Of a DNA stretch of 43,223 nt, positions 1 to 9,507 are shown piece after piece. Source of the DNA: Lachnospiraceae bacterium (lineage in GTDB: Bacteria > Bacillota > Clostridia > Lachnospirales > Lachnospiraceae); the NCBI GenBank assembly GCA_024680595.1, contig JAILCB010000042.1, forward strand, positions 1-43,223. The letters are read 5' to 3'. A program made the translations under genes and the position numbers. Position 1 is the stretch's first letter; each line of letters starts with the position of its first letter. Below the pieces are notes generated by a model. The model saw nothing but the letters and a program-made list of their open reading frames with translations. It did no database searches and was not told the origin of the DNA.

Positions 1-1
1 T

Positions 2-2266
2 AGTGCAGCGGTAGCGGGGACTGCAGCAGGTTCAGCCATAGCCGGGGCTGCGGCAGGTTCAGCCATAGCCGGGGCTATGGTTACTTCGGATGGGACTGAG
101 GAGGTCCTAAAACCCCGGGACTCCGTTCAGACTGAGTCCCCCAATGCCCTTGCAGTTACAGGAGACACATCTCTTTCAGAGGCGAAGGCTAGGAGGCCGA
201 TTCCCGGTGTCCGTTTTTTGAAGCGACGCTGGAAAAGGCTTCTTTTTTTGGCTATTCTAGCCTATGTTGTCTATGTGGGAATCCGTGTTTACGGTATAAT
301 GAACCGGGCCTCGGAACAGAGTGATGCATCTGCACAGACCTTTGGAACTGTTTCTCAGATGGACATTAGTAATTCCATCGCCGTTACAGGAACCATTGTC
401 TCCAATGAAAGCCGAAATGTGACGACTCTGGTTTCCAAAAAGAAGGTGACGGATGTAAATGTTGAGGTTGGAGATTATGTAAACAAGGGAGACCTTATCT
501 GTACCTTTGACACCACGGATACCAATGAGAAAATTGAGAAGCTGAAGCGTCAGATGACGGTGAATTCGGCTAAGGCGGAATTTAATCTCTATAAAGCCAA
601 TCTTCAATTGGCCTGGGCCGTGGAGGATGCCGCCCGGGCGGTGCAAGAGCAGCAGTTGGACGAGACATCCGCAGTTAGAAGTTACAACGAACAGGAAATC
701 ACGGTCGGTTACCGGGAGCAGGATTTGGCGGATGCCATTCAGGACTTGGAAGACGCAGAGGACGATTATGATGAGGCCAAGGAGGAGCTGAGCTGGGCCA
801 GCCCCTCGGATTCCGATTATGACAGCCTAAAGAGTGCCAAGGAAAGTGCCAAAAAGGCGGTGGAGAGTGCGGAGGACGCAGTAGAAACCGCCCGTAGGAA
901 TGTTCAGTCTGCCAAGAATTCCCTGCAGGATAAGGTGGACTCTTATTACAAGACCATGAACAGTTCCCAGGACAGTAATACCAAGAATAACCGAACTATT
1001 TCAGAGAATATGAATTCTATACGTGAGCTGGAAATTTCCAATCAGACTCTGAATGAAGATGAGAAGGTGGAGCTGGAGGAACTCTACGACGAACTTTCGG
1101 ATTGTAAAGTTGTTTCCCCTATTACCGGACTGGTTACCAGTGTTTCTGTGGAGGAAGGGGATGCCTATGAGGAAAAGAGCTCCATTTGCGTGATTCAGGA
1201 TGATTCTGGCTATAAGGTCTCTGGAACAGTAGATCAATATGATATTGCTTCCTTAGAAGAAGGCATGGAGGTAGTAATAAAGACGGATGCCACGGGGGAT
1301 GAGGAGATGCATGGAACAGTCACCTTCGTTTCGCCTGTGCCATCTTCCTCTGCAAGCTCTACCACTACCGGCAGTAGTTCTGGCAGCTCAGGAAGCTCTA
1401 GCAGCTCCAGTACATCCTATCCAATTGAGATTACCATTAAGGAAAGGGATGATAGGGTGCGAATCGGTATGACGGCGGAGACTTCTGTATTGACGGAATC
1501 TAGGACCGGGGTTCTGGCGGTTCCCTATGATGCCATAGAAGAGGATTCGGACGGTACTCTTTTTGTCAATGTGGCAGTCCGGGAAGGAACCGGTTCAGAT
1601 AATAAAAATAATTTGGGATATACACTTTCTGCGGGAGAGGGAAAGGTGGCCTATATTCAGGGCTTTTCCGGTCAAATAAGCCAGAGGCCGGGAGCCGGTG
1701 TGTCAGGCAATGGTCCTGATGGAGTTTCCGGGAATCGCCCTGGCAAGAGCCGGGAGGCCGGCATAGGAACAGGTCAGAAGGGTGGTTTTGAAGGGCCTCC
1801 CAATGGGAGAGCGGGAACCACCGGTGGAGCGATGGCAGCTGCTACAGGGGAAACTCAGGCAGCTACTGAGGAAGTGGCAGGACAGGAGTCGGCGGACCAG
1901 TCGGCAGATAGTTCGAAAGATGGGAACAGTTCATCCGGTGAGAAATCCGTCTTTTCCGTTATTCTGGATGTAATTCTATTCAGGGACACGTCCAGTGAAG
2001 AAGATGAGCAGAATAAGGAGATTCAGACCCGGAAAGTGAAGGTGACAACCGGGCTAGAGACTGATTATTATACAGAAATTACCTCAGGGGATCTGAATGC
2101 CGGGGATCAGGTTTTGATCCCTAACTCCATTACAAATAAGACAAGCGATGGTTCCTCCGATTCCGAGGAAAACGATATGAATGAAATGGGCGGCGGCCCC
2201 GGTGGCGGCGGCGGTGATAGAGGAGGCGGTCCCGGTGGCGGCGGCCCCGGTCCCGGAGGATTCTAG
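2..2266 (+). CDS. MacA/HlyD-type membrane-fusion protein of an ABC exporter (5' end probably outside window)
   Basis: Adaptor subunit that links a MacB-type ABC transporter to the outside of the membrane. The frame is open back to base 2. The first ATG (77) has no Shine-Dalgarno sequence, and the upstream codons read as an Ala/Gly-rich repeat, so I think the true start lies before the window. Counting from ATG 77: a single membrane segment at about residues 55-72; a biotinyl-lipoyl-like hairpin (TLVSKKKVTDVNVEVGDYV); a long coiled coil at about 145-310; the returning lipoyl half (CKVVSPITGLVTSVSVEEGD); a beta-barrel interrupted by a Ser/Thr/Gly linker; and a Gly/Pro-rich C-terminal tail. Family architecture is clear. 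The low-complexity linker, two VSGN motifs and the glycine tail are additions to the usual MacA fold. It lies 6 nt before the ATPase gene, in one operon. The substrate is unknown. Confidence 0.9.
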   Translation, partial: SAAVAGTAAGSAIAGAAAGSAIAGAMVTSDGTEEVLKPRDSVQTESPNALAVTGDTSLSEAKARRPIPGVRFLKRRWKRLLFLAILAYVVYVGIRVYGIMNRASEQSDASAQTFGTVSQMDISNSIAVTGTIVSNESRNVTTLVSKKKVTDVNVEVGDYVNKGDLICTFDTTDTNEKIEKLKRQMTVNSAKAEFNLYKANLQLAWAVEDAARAVQEQQLDETSAVRSYNEQEITVGYREQDLADAIQDLEDAEDDYDEAKEELSWASPSDSDYDSLKSAKESAKKAVESAEDAVETARRNVQSAKNSLQDKVDSYYKTMNSSQDSNTKNNRTISENMNSIRELEISNQTLNEDEKVELEELYDELSDCKVVSPITGLVTSVSVEEGDAYEEKSSICVIQDDSGYKVSGTVDQYDIASLEEGMEVVIKTDATGDEEMHGTVTFVSPVPSSSASSTTTGSSSGSSGSSSSSSTSYPIEITIKERDDRVRIGMTAETSVLTESRTGVLAVPYDAIEEDSDGTLFVNVAVREGTGSDNKNNLGYTLSAGEGKVAYIQGFSGQISQRPGAGVSGNGPDGVSGNRPGKSREAGIGTGQKGGFEGPPNGRAGTTGGAMAAATGETQAATEEVAGQESADQSADSSKDGNSSSGEKSVFSVILDVILFRDTSSEEDEQNKEIQTRKVKVTTGLETDYYTEITSGDLNAGDQVLIPNSITNKTSDGSSDSEENDMNEMGGGPGGGGGDRGGGPGGGGPGPGGF
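26..76 (+). repeat. Two tandem copies of a 24-bp identical block, 27-bp period
   Basis: Bases 26-49 and 53-76 are identical (GCAGGTTCAGCC followed by ATAGCCGGGGCT). In the frame of the membrane-fusion gene they encode AGSAIAGA twice. This looks like slippage-prone low-complexity coding sequence. Confidence 0.85.
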
Positions 2267-2272
2267 GATAAT

Positions 2273-2986
2273 ATGAAGGGCGATATTATTATAGATGCAA
2301 AAAACATCATTAAAAGGTATTATATTGGCCAGCCCAATGAGCTGGAAATTCTCCACGGAATTGATCTGACGGTCCGGGAAGGGGAGTTTGTAGCTATTGT
2401 AGGTGCGTCTGGTTCTGGCAAGTCCACCCTTATGAATATCATAGGGGTTTTGGATAAGCCAACAGAAGGGCGTTATATGCTGGACGGTGTGGATGTGGTT
2501 GCTGCTAAGGACAAGGAGCTCTCTGAAATTCGAAATCAAAAAATTGGTTTTGTTTTTCAGACCTATAATCTGGTGTCTAGAACCTCTGCCCTGAAGAATG
2601 TGGAGCTGCCAATGCTCTATGCGGGAATGAAGTCAGGGGCCAGGCGAAGGAGGGCTAAGCAGCTCATGGAAATCGTGGGAATGGGTGAGAGGATGCATCA
2701 CAACCCCGACGAGCTCTCCGGAGGTCAGAAGCAGAGGGTGGCCATTGCCAGGGCTATGGCCAATAATCCCTCTATCATTCTGGCCGACGAGCCTACGGGA
2801 GCTTTGGATACCAAAACAGGCCGTATGGTTATGGATCTTTTTCACGGACTTCATTTGGAACAGGGCAAAACCATTGTCCTCATTACTCACTCGCCTGAAC
2901 TGGCAGAGGAGACAGAGCGGATTCTGACCCTGTCAGACGGAATGATTATAGGAGAAAGGAGGGGGTTAGGGCATGCTCCTCTTTGA
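2273..2986 (+). CDS. MacB/LolD-type ABC transporter ATP-binding protein
   Basis: ATPase subunit of a type VII (MacB-like) ABC exporter. At 237 aa it has the usual length for stand-alone MacB/LolD ATPases. Visible motifs: Walker A GASGSGKST near residue 43, Q-loop FVFQTYNL, signature [14 protein letters not shown], Walker B IILADEPTGALD, and the switch histidine in LITHSP. The DEPTGALD form is typical of this subfamily. It overlaps the downstream permease gene by 14 bp, which implies translational coupling and a fixed ratio. In other bacteria these complexes export antimicrobial peptides, macrolides or lipids; nothing here identifies the substrate. Confidence 0.95.
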   Translation: MKGDIIIDAKNIIKRYYIGQPNELEILHGIDLTVREGEFVAIVGASGSGKSTLMNIIGVLDKPTEGRYMLDGVDVVAAKDKELSEIRNQKIGFVFQTYNLVSRTSALKNVELPMLYAGMKSGARRRRAKQLMEIVGMGERMHHNPDELSGGQKQRVAIARAMANNPSIILADEPTGALDTKTGRMVMDLFHGLHLEQGKTIVLITHSPELAEETERILTLSDGMIIGERRGLGHAPL

Positions 2987-4262
2987 AAACTTTCTGCTGG
3001 CCCTTAGCGGGCTTCGGGCTAATAAAATGAGATCCATCCTGACTATGCTGGGCATCATTATCGGAATCGCCTCTGTTATTGCCATTATGACTGTGGGTAG
3101 TTCCATGAGCGGCTCTATTACCGAAACTATGTCTGAAATGGGGGCTTCTAATATTACCGTAGGATTGACCCAGGTAAGCAGCTCTACAGAGGTAACCCGG
3201 TCCGGAATGCGTTTTAACCGGGGCCCCAGGTACACTCAGTACAGCGATGATGACCTGATAACGGAGGAAATGCTAGAAGCTCTTCAAGAGGCTTATCCGG
3301 AGGATGTGACGGGATATATGCTGTCCAAGTCTGTAGGTAGCGCCCAGGCTAAGGATGGACAGCTCTATGCCAATATTTCTATAACAGGGGGTAATCAGAC
3401 TTACATTGAAAATGACCGCCTAACTATTCTGGCAGGCAGGTTCTTTACGGACAGGGACCAGGAGGAGGCTAAGAAGGTCTGTATCGTATCCGATTACTTT
3501 TGCAATAACTTATTTAATGGAGACGTGGATGCGGCTTTGGGATCACAGATTTCCATCCTCTTAAATGGGGCCTACTGTCATTATACTGTGGTAGGGGTTT
3601 ATGAATATGATGCTAGTTCTAATTTCAGCTCTAGCTCGGAAGAGGATACATCCACAACTCTATATATCCCCCTGCTAACCGCTTTTAATCAGGTTCATGA
3701 GGACCCTGCCTATTCTCAGCTGACCTTGATCTCCGCAACGACAACGAATGTGACTAGTTTTATGTCAACTGTTGAGGAATTCTTTAATAGTAAATATTAT
3801 AGGAAAAATGAAAGCTTTGAAGTGAGCTGCTCCAGTCTTACCTCATTAATGGAAGAGATGACATCTATGACAGGCACTATTTCGCTGGCCATTTCCTTTA
3901 TTGCCGGCATTTCCCTCTTGGTGGGCGGCATCGGTGTCATGAATATCATGCTGGTGTCTATTCAGGAAAGGACAAAGGAGATTGGAACCAGAAAGGCTCT
4001 TGGGGCTACCAACGCCTCCATCCGTACCCAGTTCATAGTAGAGGCTATCGTTCTCTGCCTTGTGGGCGGTTTTCTGGGTATAGTTATTGGCTGCACAATA
4101 GGTGTTATCGCAGCCCATCAAATGGGCTATTATGTTTATCCTTCTATAGGGGGAATTATCTTTTCTGTTGCGTTTTCCATGGCAATTGGCGTCTTCTTTG
4201 GATATTATCCCGCCAATAAGGCAGCCAAAATGAATCCTGTGGAAGCGCTTAGATATGAATAA
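2973..4262 (+). CDS. FtsX-like (MacB-type) ABC transporter permease
   Basis: Membrane subunit of the exporter encoded with the two genes before it. There are four predicted membrane segments: one near residues 24-45 (LTMLGIIIGIASVIAIMTVG), then a large extracytoplasmic domain of about 250 residues, then three segments at the C-terminus. The C-terminal signature PANKAAKMNPVEALRYE is the hallmark of MacB/FtsX permeases, and the loop with ERTKEIGTRKALGAT is the conserved cytoplasmic coupling region. Length (429 aa) is normal for Gram-positive members. I see no strong GC-rich terminator after the stop codon. Confidence 0.93.
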   Translation: MLLFENFLLALSGLRANKMRSILTMLGIIIGIASVIAIMTVGSSMSGSITETMSEMGASNITVGLTQVSSSTEVTRSGMRFNRGPRYTQYSDDDLITEEMLEALQEAYPEDVTGYMLSKSVGSAQAKDGQLYANISITGGNQTYIENDRLTILAGRFFTDRDQEEAKKVCIVSDYFCNNLFNGDVDAALGSQISILLNGAYCHYTVVGVYEYDASSNFSSSSEEDTSTTLYIPLLTAFNQVHEDPAYSQLTLISATTTNVTSFMSTVEEFFNSKYYRKNESFEVSCSSLTSLMEEMTSMTGTISLAISFIAGISLLVGGIGVMNIMLVSIQERTKEIGTRKALGATNASIRTQFIVEAIVLCLVGGFLGIVIGCTIGVIAAHQMGYYVYPSIGGIIFSVAFSMAIGVFFGYYPANKAAKMNPVEALRYE

Positions 4263-4358
4263 GGCGATTAAAAAATGACAATAAAAAGAATAATGATATG
4301 ATTCTACTGGTATAATTATACTGAAAAAAATGCCTGATAAGGAATAATTGTGTATATC

Positions 4359-4387
4359 TTGACACAAGTTTTCAAATAGCATAATAT
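4359..4387 (+). promoter_or_regulatory. Sigma-A promoter of rny
   Basis: Perfect -35 TTGACA (4359-4364), 17-nt spacer, then -10 TAATAT (4382-4387). A strong AGGAGGTG Shine-Dalgarno sequence follows at 4411-4418, ahead of ATG 4430. Confidence 0.88.
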
Positions 4388-4429
4388 ATATAGGATCTGA
4401 ATTTAAGCGAAGGAGGTGTTTCCGTACAG

Positions 4430-5977
4430 ATGGTGGGCATTATTATTGCCGTCTTGGTTACACTGGTCGTCGCGGCACCGCTTTCCGCCATATTGGCGAC
4501 AAATCTCCATGAGCAGAAGATAAGGAGAGTGATTGGGGATGCTAATGCTAAGGCAAAAGAGATTACAGACAAGGCTTCAAAAGCCGCAGATGAACTGAAG
4601 CGCGAAAAACTCCTGGAGGTCAAGGAGGAGTCCATCAAGCAAAGGAATGAGCTTGAGAAGGAGTCTAAGGAGCGCAGGGCAGAAATCCAGCGGATGGAGA
4701 GGCGTACTCAGCAGAAAGAGGAGTCTGTAGAGAAAAAAGCCGAGGCACTGGAGCGAAGAGAGCAGAGCTGTAAGGCCAGAGAAGAGGAACTGAGCCGGCA
4801 AAAGGAGAAGATTTCGAGGCTCAATGAGGATCGTGTACGGGAACTGGAGAGGATCTCCGGACTGACTTCTGAACAGGCAAAGGAATATCTTTTAAAACTA
4901 GTTGAGGATGACGTAAAGCACGAGTCCGCCCTGATGATTAAGGAATATGAATCACGTGCCAAGGAAGAGGCGGACAAAAAGGCGAAGGAATATGTTGTAA
5001 ATGCAATCCAGCGGTGTGCCGCGGATCATGTATCAGAGACGACTATTTCTGTCGTTCAGCTTCCAAATGACGAGATGAAGGGGCGCATTATCGGGCGTGA
5101 GGGGAGAAATATCAGGACCCTTGAGACCATGACCGGTGTGGATTTGATTATTGATGACACTCCGGAGGCGGTTATTCTGTCGGGCTTTGATCCGGTGAGA
5201 AGGGAGATTGCCAGAATTGCCCTGGAGAAACTGATTGTTGATGGGCGGATTCATCCCGCAAAGATTGAGGAGATGGTGGAAAAGGCCAAACGGGAGGTCG
5301 AGACAATGATTCGGGAGGAAGGTGAGGCGGCGGCCCTGGAGGTCGGTGTTCCCAATATTCACCCCGAGCTCATTAAGCTCCTGGGCCGAATGAAATTCAG
5401 AACCAGTTATGGTCAGAATGCCTTAAAGCATTCCATTGAAGTGGCCGAATTGTCGGGACTTCTGGCTTCCGAAATTGGACTGGATGTCAGGATGGCAAAA
5501 AGGGCAGGTTTATTGCATGATATTGGAAAAGCAGTAGACCACGAGATGGAGGGATCCCATATACAGTTGGGATCGGATCTCTGCCGCAAGTACAAGGAAT
5601 CTCCTATTGTCATCAATGCGGTTGAGTCCCATCATGGGGATGTGGAGCCCACATCGCTTATTTCCTGTATTGTGCAGGCGGCGGATACAATTTCCGCAGC
5701 CCGTCCGGGCGCCAGAAGAGAGACTCTGGATGCCTATACCAACAGATTGAAGCAGTTAGAAGATATTACAAATTCCTTTAAGGGAGTGGATAAATCCTTT
5801 GCCATTCAAGCAGGACGTGAGGTTCGCGTAATGGTAGTTCCCGAACAGATCAATGATGCAGATATGGTTTTAATGGCTCGAGATATTGCCAAGAGAATCG
5901 AGGCCGAGATGGAATATCCCGGTCAGATCAAGGTCAATATTATTCGAGAAAGCAGAGTAACAGATTACGCAAAGTAA
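4430..5977 (+). CDS. rny: Ribonuclease Y
   Basis: Membrane-anchored endoribonuclease that starts bulk mRNA decay in Firmicutes. The protein has, in order: an N-terminal membrane segment (residues 2-22, [19 protein letters not shown]), a long charged coiled coil (about 25-205) rich in Lys/Glu/Arg, a KH RNA-binding domain with [15 protein letters not shown], and an HD phosphohydrolase domain with the metal-binding motif HDIGKA. At 515 aa it matches the family's usual 510-520. The ATG at 4430 is preceded by a strong ribosome binding site. It appears to be transcribed alone from its own promoter. Confidence 0.97.
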   Translation: MVGIIIAVLVTLVVAAPLSAILATNLHEQKIRRVIGDANAKAKEITDKASKAADELKREKLLEVKEESIKQRNELEKESKERRAEIQRMERRTQQKEESVEKKAEALERREQSCKAREEELSRQKEKISRLNEDRVRELERISGLTSEQAKEYLLKLVEDDVKHESALMIKEYESRAKEEADKKAKEYVVNAIQRCAADHVSETTISVVQLPNDEMKGRIIGREGRNIRTLETMTGVDLIIDDTPEAVILSGFDPVRREIARIALEKLIVDGRIHPAKIEEMVEKAKREVETMIREEGEAAALEVGVPNIHPELIKLLGRMKFRTSYGQNALKHSIEVAELSGLLASEIGLDVRMAKRAGLLHDIGKAVDHEMEGSHIQLGSDLCRKYKESPIVINAVESHHGDVEPTSLISCIVQAADTISAARPGARRETLDAYTNRLKQLEDITNSFKGVDKSFAIQAGREVRVMVVPEQINDADMVLMARDIAKRIEAEMEYPGQIKVNIIRESRVTDYAK

Positions 5978-6058
5978 TGGATTTTGAAATAGATTCGTAT
6001 TATGACTTGGGTAATCAGGGCTGCGGCGGTTAAAAGCCGGCGGCTTGGAAAATGGGGC

Positions 6059-6084
6059 GCCCCGTTGCCGATTGGCAGCGGGGC
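6059..6084 (+). other. GC-rich stem-loop between rny and the dehydrogenase gene
   Basis: An 11-bp stem (GCCCCGTTGCC at 6059-6069 with GGCAGCGGGGC at 6074-6084, one G-U pair) closes a 4-nt loop. There is no T-run after it, so it may be a 3' end stabiliser of rny mRNA or a leader hairpin of the dehydrogenase gene, rather than a classic terminator. Confidence 0.6.
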
Positions 6085-6109
6085 GTTGCAGTTATAAGGA
6101 GAAATAGAT

Positions 6110-7183
6110 ATGACAGATTATACAATCGATATTCCCTCTTATACCGTAGGCGTCAATGCCTACAAGGAAATTCCAAAGTACTGCCGCCCCTACGGCAGGA
6201 AGGCGGTGGTCATTGGGGGCCGGAAGGCTATGGCTGCGGCAAGGGAAAAACTTGTCCGGGCCTGTGAGGGTTCAGATATAGAAATTCTGGACTTTGTTCT
6301 CTATGGGAACGAGGCCTCCTATGAAGCGGCAGAGGCTTTGGAGGAGATGGAGCCTGTTCAGAAGGCGGACTTTATCTTTGCTGTGGGCGGCGGAAAGGCT
6401 GTGGATACCACAAAGCTGGTGGCTATCGCCTTAGAAAAGCCCTTTTTCACTTTTCCCACTTTGGCTTCCAATTGTGCCGCCGCCTCTTCTTTGGCCATTG
6501 TCTATCATCCGGACGGCAGCTTTCGGGATTTCGTTCATTACGTGGATACAACAAAGCATGTTTTTATTGATACGGATATTATTGCCCATGCACCGGATGA
6601 GTATCTCTGGGCCGGAATCGGGGACACCTGCGCCAAGTATTTTGAGGTTACCACTTCGGCCAAGGGTGAGAAGCTGCCCCATTATATTCGGACCGGGGTC
6701 AATATGAGCCGCCTTTGCATGGAGATATTGGTGGATTATGGGGAGCAGGCCCTTAGGGATAACCGGCAGGGATTGGCTTCAGAGGCCATGGAGGAGTGCG
6801 CCCTGGCCATCATTATGACCACCGGCTGGGTTTCCATGCTGGTGGCGAGAGAGCATAATATGGACTATAACGGGGGCATTGCCCATGCCCTATTCTATAG
6901 CCTCTGTGAGATACCGGGCTTTGAGGCCGACCATATTCACGGCGTGGTTGTGGGATTTGGCATTCTCATGCAGCTCCTTATGAATGGGGAAGAGGAAGAG
7001 TGTGAGAGGATGAAAGAGTTTAATAGGAGAATTGGGCTTCCCACCAGTCTAAGGGATATGGGCGTGACAGTGGAGGATGTGGCAAAAGTGGCGGAGCGCA
7101 TTATCCGGGACGAGGACCTGGAGCATTTTCCCTATAAACCTACTGTGGACCAGATTATGGCGGCTGCGGAAAGGCTGAAGTAG
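6110..7183 (+). CDS. Iron-containing alcohol dehydrogenase / glycerol dehydrogenase-like oxidoreductase
   Basis: NAD(P)-dependent dehydrogenase of the Fe-ADH/GldA superfamily, 357 aa, cytoplasmic. The cofactor motif GGGKAVDTTK is present (the family form is GGGKxxDxxK). Plausible metal ligands are the Asp in GIGDTCAKYFE and the His residues in GIAHALFYSL and ADHIHGVVVGFG, which correspond to the Asp/His/His site of GldA. The start is supported by an AAGGAG sequence at 6097-6101. No glycerol, dihydroxyacetone kinase or other pathway gene is nearby, so the substrate cannot be named; it could be a diol, an aldehyde or a sugar-derived ketone. It appears monocistronic, with two hairpin terminators after it. 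Confidence 0.88.
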   Translation: MTDYTIDIPSYTVGVNAYKEIPKYCRPYGRKAVVIGGRKAMAAAREKLVRACEGSDIEILDFVLYGNEASYEAAEALEEMEPVQKADFIFAVGGGKAVDTTKLVAIALEKPFFTFPTLASNCAAASSLAIVYHPDGSFRDFVHYVDTTKHVFIDTDIIAHAPDEYLWAGIGDTCAKYFEVTTSAKGEKLPHYIRTGVNMSRLCMEILVDYGEQALRDNRQGLASEAMEECALAIIMTTGWVSMLVAREHNMDYNGGIAHALFYSLCEIPGFEADHIHGVVVGFGILMQLLMNGEEEECERMKEFNRRIGLPTSLRDMGVTVEDVAKVAERIIRDEDLEHFPYKPTVDQIMAAAERLK

Positions 7184-7241
7184 GGAGATGGATGCGGGAT
7201 AAATGCGGTGGAAGGCATTATAGATAATATCTGAAGTGGAA

Positions 7242-7273
7242 GGGCCGATGAGCCCCTACAGGGGCTTTTGGCC
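7242..7273 (+). terminator. Stem-loop terminator after the dehydrogenase gene
   Basis: AGCCCC/GGGGCT stem (7251-7256 with 7261-7266), loop TACA, extended by an outer GGCC/GGCC pairing, and followed by a short TTTT run. Confidence 0.6.
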
Positions 7274-7331
7274 AGAAGACTTTGTTATTTCGAATTTAGG
7301 GGTTTTACGGGAGTCTCTCGATAAATGAAAT

Positions 7332-7388
7332 CCGTCTTTGAAGGTCGTTGGCAGAATAGGATTTGTCAGGCCTTCAAAGACGGTTTTT
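7332..7388 (+). terminator. Second terminator between convergent genes
   Basis: A perfect 13-bp inverted repeat (CCGTCTTTGAAGG at 7332-7344, CCTTCAAAGACGG at 7371-7383) is followed directly by TTTTT on the plus strand. The loop is unusually long at 26 nt. On the minus strand it ends in ATTTCATTT, so it may also stop the convergent aminotransferase transcript. Confidence 0.7.
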
Positions 7389-7403
7389 AATTATTCATAA
7401 GAA

Positions 7404-8585
7404 TTATGTATTTTCTATTAGCTCCCGGAATAGGGGCAGGCTTTTCGTGACCCTTTCGGTGGGCACGCAATAGGCAATGCGGAAAAAGCCCGGAGCGCCA
7501 AAGCTGCTGCCCGGCACCAGCATCAGGTTTAATTCCATAGCCCTTCGGCAAAAAGCCGTGTCATCAGGCTCTGGGGAGGCGGGAAACATGTAGAAGGTGC
7601 CTCCGGGACGCACCAGGGAATATCCGTACTCCTTTAGGGCCCGGTAGAGTAGCCGGCTATTGTCCTCATAGATGGAAAGGTCTGAGGTGGTTCCGGAAAG
7701 CTCAGCTACCACCCGCTGCAGAATGGCGGGAGCCCCGTTGTGGCCGGTGGTCCTAGAAACCTGGGGCAGAATTTCCAGGATTCCGTCTGCATCGACAGCA
7801 TGGGGGTTCACTGCCACATAGCCAATCCTTTCGCCCGGAAGGGACAGGGACTTACTGAAGGAATAGCAGGTTATGGTATTTGCGTAGAAATTGGCGATAT
7901 AGGGACTGTCTGCATGAGAAAAAATAATATCCCGGTAGGGCTCATCGGAGATGAGGTAGATGGGATGGTGATAGGCCTCAGATTTCCTTTGCAGGAGACT
8001 TGAGAGCTCCTTTATGGTCTCTGTAGAATAGACGGCTCCGGATGGGTTATTGGGGGAGTTTAGGAGAACTGCCGCCACATCCTCTGTCAGCATGGCTTCC
8101 ATTGCGGAGAGATTAATTTGAAAGGAGCCGGTCTCTGCAGGGACCATGGAGAGCTTACAGAGGGCCCCCTTTACATAGGGAATATATTCCGGAAAACAGG
8201 GGGCCTGTGTCAGTACGGTATCACCCGGATTAGTAAGGGCGCGGAGGGCATGGGATAGGGCCGCTGCGGCCCCGCAGGTCATGAAGATGTGCCGCCCCTC
8301 ATAATGGCTTCCGTAGCGCTCATTTAAATCACGGGCTATGGAAGAGCGTACAAAGGGGACGCCTCCTGCGGGACTGTAGCTATGGAGCTCTAAGGGGTCC
8401 GTCTCTTCTATAATACGGGTAAAGGTCTGTTTCACGGCCTCCGGGGCGGGAACCGAGGGATTGCCCAGGCTGAAATTAAAGATATTATCATCCCCAAAAC
8501 GAAGGGCTCTCTTTCTGGCCTCTCCGGCAATCTCGAAAATCACGTCCTTGGAGGAAAGCATTTCCTTATATTCACGATTAATCAT
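7404..8585 (-). CDS. PLP-dependent aminotransferase, class I/II
   Basis: Fold-type I aminotransferase of 393 aa. The PLP lysine lies in CYSFSKSLSLPGERIGYVA, the usual SxSKxxxxxGxRxG context. Other landmarks are the aromatic/asparagine motif LLNSPNNPSGAVY and the Asp of LISDEPYRDI, which holds the pyridine nitrogen. ATG 8585 follows an AAGGAG site. The gene is 121 bp downstream of an amino acid importer on the same strand, which suggests that an imported amino acid is transaminated. The preferred amino acid cannot be read from sequence; aspartate, aromatic or alanine types are all possible. Confidence 0.92.
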   Translation of the reverse strand: MINREYKEMLSSKDVIFEIAGEARKRALRFGDDNIFNFSLGNPSVPAPEAVKQTFTRIIEETDPLELHSYSPAGGVPFVRSSIARDLNERYGSHYEGRHIFMTCGAAAALSHALRALTNPGDTVLTQAPCFPEYIPYVKGALCKLSMVPAETGSFQINLSAMEAMLTEDVAAVLLNSPNNPSGAVYSTETIKELSSLLQRKSEAYHHPIYLISDEPYRDIIFSHADSPYIANFYANTITCYSFSKSLSLPGERIGYVAVNPHAVDADGILEILPQVSRTTGHNGAPAILQRVVAELSGTTSDLSIYEDNSRLLYRALKEYGYSLVRPGGTFYMFPASPEPDDTAFCRRAMELNLMLVPGSSFGAPGFFRIAYCVPTERVTKSLPLFRELIENT

Positions 8586-8706
8586 TCCCGTCTCCTTATT
8601 ATAGGTGAAAGATTGACTCCCTCATGGGCATTTTCCCCTTCGCGGGGGCCTGGTCCGGTACGTATTTTGCATGCCTTGCCCAATTCATATCCCGCCGGCC
8701 GGGGCC

Positions 8707-9495
8707 TTATTTCTCCTCGAAATAGCGCTGAAGGAACTGCTTTGTGCGCTCCTCCGTGGGGTGCTCGAAGACCTGTTCCGGAGTACCTCTCTCCACGATG
8801 ACCCCCTGATCCATGAATAGGACCTGATCCGATACATCCTTAGCGAATTTCATCTCATGGGTCACAATGACCATGGTGGTATGGCTTTCCGCCAGTCCCC
8901 GAATGACCTTTAGCACTTCTCCTGTGAGCTCCGGGTCTAGGGCGGAGGTGGGTTCATCAAAACAGAGGATATCCGGGTGCAGCATTAGGGCCCTTGCAAT
9001 GGCCACTCGCTGCTGCTGGCCTCCTGAGAGCTGGTGGGGATAGTCATCCAGCTTTTGGCTTAAACCCACCTTATCCAGAATTTCTTTTCCTTCTTCCCGG
9101 ATTCTATCAAGTACCTGCTTTTTGTTCTTTTTGTAATCCTCTGTGTCCTTTTCCAGGAGTTCCTTGGCCAGAGTCACATTCTGCAGTGTTGTATATTGAG
9201 GGAAGAGATTGAAGGACTGAAAAACCAGACCAAAGTGCAGACGGTTTTTCCGAATCTCATTCTCATTTAAGGTCTTCTGGGATGATACGTCCAGAATCAC
9301 ATTATCATTTACAATAATTTGGCCTCCGGTGGGCCGCTCCAGGAAATTCAGACAGCGTAAAAGTGTGGTTTTCCCGCTGCCGGAGGCCCCGATTAAAGCC
9401 ATGGACTCGCCTTTTTCCAGGGAAAAATCAATTCCCTTCAGTACTTCCAGACTGCCAAACTGTTTCTCCAATCCCTTTACTTCCAGAATTGCCAT
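8707..9495 (-). CDS. Polar amino acid ABC transporter ATP-binding protein
   Basis: ATPase of a GlnQ/HisP-type importer. It has Walker [11 protein letters not shown]-loop [11 protein letters not shown], signature [15 protein letters not shown], Walker [16 protein letters not shown] and switch His in VTHEM. At 262 aa it is somewhat longer than the usual 240-250: an extra charged helix ([18 protein letters not shown]) sits between the Q-loop and the signature. It starts 12 nt after the permease stop codon, in one operon with the permease and receptor. Confidence 0.95.
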   Translation of the reverse strand: MAILEVKGLEKQFGSLEVLKGIDFSLEKGESMALIGASGSGKTTLLRCLNFLERPTGGQIIVNDNVILDVSSQKTLNENEIRKNRLHFGLVFQSFNLFPQYTTLQNVTLAKELLEKDTEDYKKNKKQVLDRIREEGKEILDKVGLSQKLDDYPHQLSGGQQQRVAIARALMLHPDILCFDEPTSALDPELTGEVLKVIRGLAESHTTMVIVTHEMKFAKDVSDQVLFMDQGVIVERGTPEQVFEHPTEERTKQFLQRYFEEK

Positions 9496-9507
9496 ATTAT
9501 CCTCCCT

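Noticed and set aside
8586-8706. Terminator between the importer ATPase and aminotransferase genes
   Set aside because: The CCCC/GGGG hairpin here is followed by A-rich sequence, not a T-run, on the transcribed strand, so read-through is more likely.
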